Shown here: positions 57,927 to 64,000 of the stretch, piece by piece
Position numbering within the stretch: position 1 is the stretch's first letter
How the letters are laid out: the number at the start of each line of letters is the position of its first letter
Assembly (NCBI GenBank): GCA_963969345.1
Contig: OZ017766.1
Location: 7,750,001-7,814,000 of the forward strand
DNA length: 64,000 nt
Direction: 5' to 3'
From: Turbatrix aceti
Taxonomy: Eukaryota; Nematoda; Chromadorea; Rhabditida; Panagrolaimidae
Position numbers and translations under genes: made by a program
The notes under the pieces: model-generated
What the model saw: the letters and a program-made list of their open reading frames with translations, nothing else
Database searches by the model: none
What the model was told of the DNA's origin: nothing

Positions 57927-58870
57927 TTAAGCATCATGGACATCGCAAAGTAGGTATCAACACTCGCACCTGTGCGTGACTAATTACATATCTTACTATA
58001 TAGAGTGTTTCTTACAAAAGTTTTTTACGATAAATATTTACATTTAGAAAAAACGACAGAATCAACATACCGTAACCCATGTTCCGGACGCCCATTCTGT
58101 AGTTACACGTTGGAGTTTGTATCTCGGTAAAAGGGTGTTCAGGATCGGTGATAAAGGTGATAAAGGAATATGATCAGCCTGGGCTTGACGGCAGCAATTT
58201 CGAATGTACCTGTCTGAATCCCATCGAGTAAGTGTATTTTTAGCACGCAAAAACGCTCATGGCGTGTTTTTTTTTATTTTGCATAATTCTTGCTGGAATT
58301 GGCATTTTGAAATTTTTCTTGGCACTCAAATTTGGCTGCGTTGTGAAATATGCCATTCGCTGGGAGACCACAACAAATGGTGCGCGTGCGCAACGGCGTA
58401 CGCACTGATGTGAGCGGTCTCCAAGCGAAATCTAATTTTTCGTTGCAGGACACTCGCATGCGCACCGGCGTACACACTGATGTGAGTGGTCTCGAAGCGA
58501 AATCTAGTTTTTTTCGTTACAGGACGACCGCGTGCGCATTTCCATTTTTGTTTTTACTCATGCACGAATCTGTGTATCCTCCCACAACAGAAAAGAGTAT
58601 AATACACTGTCAAGTTTATAAAGTGTTCAAGGTAAACAAATGCGGCTCGTATCAGTGGTTACCGTATAACTCGTCGAAACATGGAATAAAGGAACGAACA
58701 TCGATCAACGCGGAATCAAGTTTTGTCTGTGAATGAAAATACAAAATCGGAGTGGTGGTGGTGCGTAATATTTAGTATGGGTAGTACACGGCACAGACAG
58801 GTGAGGTGAGTTGGAATGGGTCAAGTGTGAGTATATGGCAAAACGTGGCGGGAGAAAGGAAACAAACGGC
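57927..58870. other. 3' flank of complete Rabin8 gene with short tandem and inverted repeats
   Basis: Copy of 25354-26201. A unit of about 70 bp containing GATGTGAGYGGTCTC and AAGCGAAATCTA is present twice here (about 58395-58530) and once in the other copy. ATTCGCTGGGAGACCAC just before it is its near inverted partner. No credible gene. Confidence 0.55.
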
Positions 58871-60089
58871 CTACGCCGGAGATTCATCGTTGTGGAGTCC
58901 TTCGTCGAGTCCGAGGCGCGCGAGTGCTATGCTCCGACGCATCGTCGTCACCATGAGAAACGAATCTGCCGGAGGCGCTTTGACGATGCCGTACTGCACG
59001 TAGCGAAGGTAGGTGAAGAGATCCGCGACTGCTGCTACCTGAAATTTGTTTTAGAAAAAAATGCACTTTTTTCGAAAAAAATTTATTTTTCTATTTTTTT
59101 TTCAGAAAAGAGTCCTTATTTTAAAAATTTTATTTAAAAAAAGAATCCTCATTTTTTTTAAAATTTAATTTTTTGAAAAATAAAAAAAGTCGTATTTTTT
59201 CGCAAAAAATTCTATTTTTTATTTTTCTTGAAAAAAGTAATAATTTTTTTCATTAAATTTATTTTTCAAAAAATGTCCGATTTTTTTATTTTTTTCTAAA
59301 ACTCCGATTTTTTCAATAATTTTTTTCTAAATGCCCTATTTTTTTTTAGTTTTTTTTTTAAAGTCTGTATTTCATAATTATGTTTTTTTTCAAAAAAGTA
59401 CTCAATTTTTTAATTGTCTTTAAAAGAGTACAATTTGTTTTTTGTTTTTTAAAATTATTTTTTTGCTTTTTTTGAAGTGTAAACCAACCCTATTTCTGGC
59501 AAACATGGATACAAAAATCCACTCGCCAGCGGTACTTGTCCGCAGCCGGTATGGACACCTTCCAAAAACGCCGGTAAGGGCGCATTCCTTGACACTGTCG
59601 ATCGGGAGAAAAGGTTCCATTTCGAGAGTATTTTCATGGATGGCAGCCAGAACGTCCTGGGCGAGGTCGGAATTGCCAAAAGAAAAGCACGGCGCCACAT
59701 CCTCAGCCATGAGACGTCGGATGAAAGGATGCGTGGGCTCGCGTTTGTCGGGGGCTTCAAGCCATTGCAGGAACTCGGAAAACACGGTGGGGTCCCGGAA
59801 GTGACCGTTGAGATCCGCGGCAGTCGAAGCAAAAGGGTCGTCGACCAGTTTTTTGGAGATTCCGTTCATTGATTCACTTTTTCTTTCTGAAAAGATTTTT
59901 CTGTGTGAAACAAAAAAATTTATAAAAAACAAATTATTTTTGGAATTCGTAAAAAAATATATAACACATTTATCGGCAGAATTTTTTTTTAAATTTGAAA
60001 ACGAATAAGAAATGTGGTTTTTGAATTATTTATAATTTTTTATAGGTTATAAAGAAACCCACAAAATTATTTTTGGATTAAAAAAAGTG

Positions 60090-60121
<32 letters not shown>

Positions 60122-60910
60122 AGATGGAAAAAAATATTTTTTTGGATCTTTTTTTGAATATTAAAATTACAAAATGTGACAAAAAATCTGTTTTATAAAC
60201 AAATTTTGTTTTCAGGTTTTACGCCGCTAAAAAATTGTGTTCGAAAATCCAAAAACAGTGAGTTTTTGTACAACCATTTTCAAAAATTAAAACCAAAAAA
60301 ATTACAGAATATCCAATATTTATTGTCTCTCAAAATTTCGAAACCTCATCATAAAAAAATACTCACGCGAGGACGAAAACCGCTCGCGAATAGTCCGCTT
60401 GGCAGGCTTTATGACTTCCTTGAGCGCCTTGACTTCGGCCTGGAGGAGGTCGACTTTGAGCAGCGCTTCTGCAAGCAGCTTTTCAGCCTGCTCTTTTCGA
60501 GATTCTGCAATGTTGGCGAGGCGATAGGCCTCCTGGAAGAGGGATTCGGTCAGGTCCTGGACCTCGTTGTCGAGGGACTTTTGCATTTTTCGCAGGTGTT
60601 CGCATTGCGCTTCTCTCTGGGCTGCGATTCTTCTCGCATCGCTGAGTTCGCGTTCGAGACGTTGGATTTGGTCTTCGGGGGTTTCGGGTGAGTGAGTAGA
60701 GCTGCAAAGTGGGGAATTTGTGATATCGTCATTATGGGTATTTTGTGGGGCTGGGGGATGGGTCGGGGTCGTGGTCGGAGAAGGCGTAGTTGGTGTAGGT
60801 GGTCGCCGTCCAAAAAATCGCCCAATCCGGGTCAGCAGGGATGGTTGTTTTTTTGCCACTGACGGCAAAGAATTATCGTAATCAGAATCCAGTCGCTGTT
60901 GTCTCGACAT
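58871..60910 (-). CDS. Rabin8/RAB3IP-like Rab guanine-nucleotide exchange factor
   Basis: Exons 60910-60367, 59886-59489 and 59038-58871 join in phase to 369 aa. A basic, proline- and threonine-rich N-terminus (RIGRFFGRRPPTPTTPSPTT) is followed by the Sec2-type coiled coil at about residues 85-160 (EVQDLTESLFQEAYRLANIA; LLQAEVKALKEVI), which in this family forms the parallel dimer that activates Rab3/Rab8-type GTPases. The C-terminal domain shows the RAB3IP pattern: DVAPCFSFGNSDLAQDVLAA, KECALTGVFGRCPYRL, DLFTYLRYVQYGIV and a conserved ARLGL end. Likely roles are exocytosis and ciliary or synaptic vesicle traffic. The start may lie further upstream if exon 61019-61500 belongs to this gene. 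A 5'-truncated copy is at 26202-28274. Confidence 0.88.
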
Positions 60911-61018
60911 CGTTAGTTCAGGGGAGGGTGGGTGAGTGCGAGTGACGGGAGAAAAAGTGAATTACGCCCGCCCGCATGCCAAAAAAAAAATCAATCCCCA
61001 AACAGAAAAAAAACTCAC

Positions 61019-61500
61019 TCGCTCGAAGGATGGTGGCAAAACTCAGCAGCAGCAGCTTCACTGCTGCCGGCAATTTCATTTTCGACGATGACCGAAGTCG
61101 TCATTCTCGTCGTCGTTGCCATTTTCTCACGAACACGCTTGCTCAGACGAAGAAAGAGTTTCTTGACACGCTTTTTTTCTTTTTCGCGCGCTTTTTCTTT
61201 TTCAAATCTTCGACGCTCTTCGTCGAGTTCGTGGCGTCGTTTTGCGTTTGACAGTAACAGGTATTGGACGTGGGATGTAGCGTTGGTTACGGTACTCGAT
61301 GGGAGATCGGTAATTTCGACGGTCCCGATCTGGAAGTCGTCGTCGTCGACGGCTGAGAGTTTGCGTTGAAGCACGACCTCTGTCTGACGATTGATTTCGT
61401 CGAGGAGACTCGAGCCAGCGTTGCTCGAGTCACAGGAACTCGACCGTTCGTGGCCGCGGGTGATGCTGGTATCTTCTGCCGGTTGGGGGTCCTCAGCCGG
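61019..61500 (-). CDS. internal coding exon, charged coiled coil (possible upstream exon of the Rabin8 gene)
   Basis: Bounded by a TTTTCAG acceptor at 61501 and a GTGAGT donor at 61018. The open frame starts in phase 0 and runs through: PAEDPQPAEDTSITRGHERS, SSLLDEINRQTEVVLQRKL, then a Lys/Glu/Arg helix (AKRRHELDEERRRFEKEKAR; KKRVKKLFLRLSKRVREK). There is no in-frame ATG near its start, so an earlier exon is needed. The donor ends in phase 2; an AG at 60903-60904 would continue in the Rabin8 frame (SSEQQRLDSDYDN), replacing its ATG, but that acceptor is weak. Otherwise the exon belongs to a gene whose other exons I cannot place. Confidence 0.6.
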
Positions 61501-64000
61501 CTGAAAAGGAAAAAAATCATTAATCCGACAAAAAAATCATAAATACCGCGACTCAAAAAAATTTTGTTTTGTGAAAAATTTAAAAAAAAACGTGCGAAAA
61601 ATTTTTATGTAACGAAAAAACCTAAGAAACATTTTTTTTCGAGGTAAAATTTCCTAACTATTTAGAATGCGAAATAAGAAATCAATTTTTGCACAAAAAA
61701 AATTCTAAAACTCAAAATTTTTGCGAATTGAAATCAGAAAACAAATTCGTTTTTTGTAGCCAAAAAAAGATGCATTTTTTGTATCCGAAAAAGTTGCGGT
61801 CTTTTTTTTATTTTTGTACAAAAAACTTTTCTGTAACAAAAATTTAAAAAAATACGATTTTTGAAATTTACAAAAAAAAATCAGATGCAAAAAGAGAACA
61901 AAAGTTTGTGAAATATGTATAAAAATTTTATTGCTCAAATGGAAAACCAAAAAGTTCAATTTTTTGGACACAAAAATTTTCCGGAACAAAAAAATACCCA
62001 AAAATTGAATTTTGAGTAAAAAAATTCGTGAACAACAAAAGTCCGATTTTAGAATCTCTACAAAATTTATCTGCCGGTTGGGGGTCTTCAGTCTTCCGAA
62101 ATCCGCCCAAAAAACCATTAAAGCCGCGGGAAAAAAAATGCCGCGGTTCAACGTGCCGGGCGAGGGCCAATAAATTTTATTTTATTTATTTTATAAAATG
62201 TTGGGGAAGAAGCCGGCTTCCAATTCGGGATTGGATTGGAATGGATTTGGCGTGACTGGCTGGCTTCGTTTTCAAAGCCACGGCTTTGGGGACCGTAAAA
62301 AAAGGTCAAAGTACCCAAGAACAAGGAAATGAGCGAGCCCAAAAAATGTTTTAAAAAAATTTTATTCGCTAAAAATAAAAAAAACAACTAGACAGTAAAA
62401 ACGAAACAAAAAATAGCCGAAAATTTTTTTGTCCGAAGCAAAAAAAATTATACAGTGAACAAAAAATTTTCTGAAACCCATTTTTTCGCAAGAAATAATA
62501 AAAAAAACAACTGTACAGCAAAAACTAAAAAATCCACTAAATCCCAAATTTTTTATTTTTTGTCTGGCATTTCCCGGGTAAATAATAAATATATAAAAAA
62601 AGAGACAGAGTCAACAACAACTGGTCGTGGTCGTCTGTCTTTGTTTCAGGTGCCGTCGCCATCGGCCAATGTTGACCTAGGCCAAAGCCCTGGGCTTCGA
62701 AAAAAATGAGAAGGTCTCCTGTCATGCCATGTGCAAGTTATCCAATTCCAGCCCCCTCCCCCCCCCTCGTCACACGAGTACTTTTTCTTTTGTTTCTGCG
62801 CCCGAAAACGAAACAAAACAAAAAAGAACAAGAACAAGGCAAAATAGAAAAAGAGAAGAGACAAACGAACGAACAAATGAACAAAAAAAGAAGAAAGCAA
62901 GCAGCACAGTTCCAATTCCAGCTCTCACGAGAGCGAGAGCGGGAGCACTGCCATCATCGTCCTCGTCCTCGTCATCGCCGACCGACGACGACAACGACGG
63001 CGACGACCACGTCGAGTCTACTCGTCGCAGTTGTCATCGGTTGTCGGTTGGCGGCATGGACATGGACACATAATTTTTCGCAAGTTGCTGACAACCCCAG
63101 TCATCTCGAGGACCGAGCATCGAGCAAAAATGAATGTCCGGGCAGCTGTTAAACCAACCGACCGACGGGAAGGCCTATCATGCATATTAAAATTTTAAAA
63201 CAGAAAAAAAAGTTCGGGTTTGTCTGTTTCGCGGAGACTGCCTGGGAACAGGGATTACCGATAGACTCCAAGCTTCAATGCACCCGTCAACTTTTCCATT
63301 GGAAGAATTTTTTTATTTTATCAAATTGGCTCGAAAAAACTAAAAAAAATTCTACATTCCTTTTTTAGAATCCAAAAATTAGCCAAACTTATAATCTAGT
63401 GAATACAAAAAAACAGGAAGAAAGAAAACTTCTCGGGCCCAAAAAAATTTCCACAGAAAAAAAAGTAAAATTGACTGGGTAAATTTTTTTGTCTGTTTGC
63501 AGCAAGCTAAGTAAGTTCTCCAAAAAAGAAAAAGGAGGGGGAAAACGACTCATCAGGCAATCCATGAAAAGGAAGAAGAGTCGAGTCGTTCTCGGTCCTG
63601 CAGGCGCCTGCCCTCCTCCTACATAGTCAGGCGCTGCATTAGTGCCAATCAGTCATGCAATTCAGCGGAGCGCGTCTTCTTCTTCTTCTTTCGGCGCAGG
63701 CTGCATGCCACACCCCTGCAGCTCTTCCAAAAAAATGTTTATCTATTTTTAAGAAGAAAAAAATAAAAATAAATTAAAAATACATCCCAGAGTTTGTTTG
63801 ATGAAGATCCGCTTGCTCGCTTACATCAGAAAAAAATGGAAATGCATAAAAACGTCAACAAACAACACGAATTTTTTTCTTTTTTATTGTTGCCAAGGTT
63901 CGATTTTTGAAGTTTGGTCGGTCCGTGATTTTGATTTAGAATCATGTTTTTTGGAGGAAAAGGGCAAAGTTGTAAAAAAGCTGCAAGTAGGGAAATGAAG
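61501..64000. other. non-coding region to window end
   Basis: A/T-rich DNA (61540-62600) followed by low-complexity sequence with GTC/GAC, TTC and AAAAC-type repeats. CTGCCGGTTGGGGGTC at 62070-62085 repeats the start of the 61019-61500 exon (61478-61493), a small local duplication. Open frames here are low in complexity; no gene is supported. Upstream exons or the promoter of the 61019 exon could lie here. Confidence 0.5.

Noticed and set aside
1..64000. Operon or bacterial-type gene organisation
   Set aside because: Introns, splice signals and gene families are those of an animal; short intergenic spacing occurs only in the divergent S/X pairs.

Overview
The window looks like nuclear DNA of a nematode, probably a rhabditid-type worm. 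Coding segments are split by introns with TTTCAG-type acceptors and GTRAG-type donors. The genes include a seven-transmembrane receptor of the nematode Str chemoreceptor superfamily, a calsyntenin and the two-domain rhamnose-synthesis enzyme known from worms. Non-coding DNA is full of A/T homopolymers. I cannot name the species, and I saw no rRNA, tRNA, spliced-leader RNA or CRISPR array.

Layout. 1-3668 (minus): 5' part of a calsyntenin gene; its 3' end lies outside the window. 3669-8745: long low-complexity intergenic DNA. 8746-18983 (minus): a five-exon rml-2-type gene (dehydratase plus epimerase/reductase, 634 aa). Its introns hold a three-exon gene on the opposite strand (12463-13603), a 2-kb fold-back transposon (14325-16311) and a terminal-inverted-repeat element (16462-17860) carrying a small secreted-peptide gene and two nested MITEs. 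19964-23169: a three-gene cassette named here S (secreted Cys-rich protein, minus), X (coiled coil plus Cys/His zinc-binding tail, plus) and G (Str-type receptor, plus). 23374-25353: a second 2-kb fold-back element bounded by TTAA. 26202-28274: a Rabin8 (Rab GEF) gene missing its 5' end. 28275-34072: a second copy of the rml-2 intron, rml-2 exon 1, S and X. 34859-38013: two more X genes in a 2046-bp tandem repeat. 37083-52795: four full copies plus a fifth start of an apparently identical 3810-bp unit, each with one S, X and G. The last unit is broken by a deletion fusing X to G, a LINE fragment and a gag-only LTR retrotransposon. 57927-60910: the complete Rabin8 gene. 61019-61500: a coiled-coil exon that may belong to it. 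61501-64000: no gene recognised.

Overall this is a conserved gene neighbourhood (calsyntenin, rml-2, Rabin8) expanded by segmental duplication and by amplification of an unrecognised S-X-G cassette. Transposons sit at or near several duplication breakpoints. The rml-2 enzyme should make dTDP-4-keto-rhamnose/rhamnose precursors for glycoconjugates, Rabin8 should activate a Rab GTPase, and calsyntenin is a neuronal membrane protein. The function of the S-X-G cassette is unknown. Exon boundaries were derived by hand from splice signals, reading-frame phase and protein similarity remembered from family knowledge; no database search was run.
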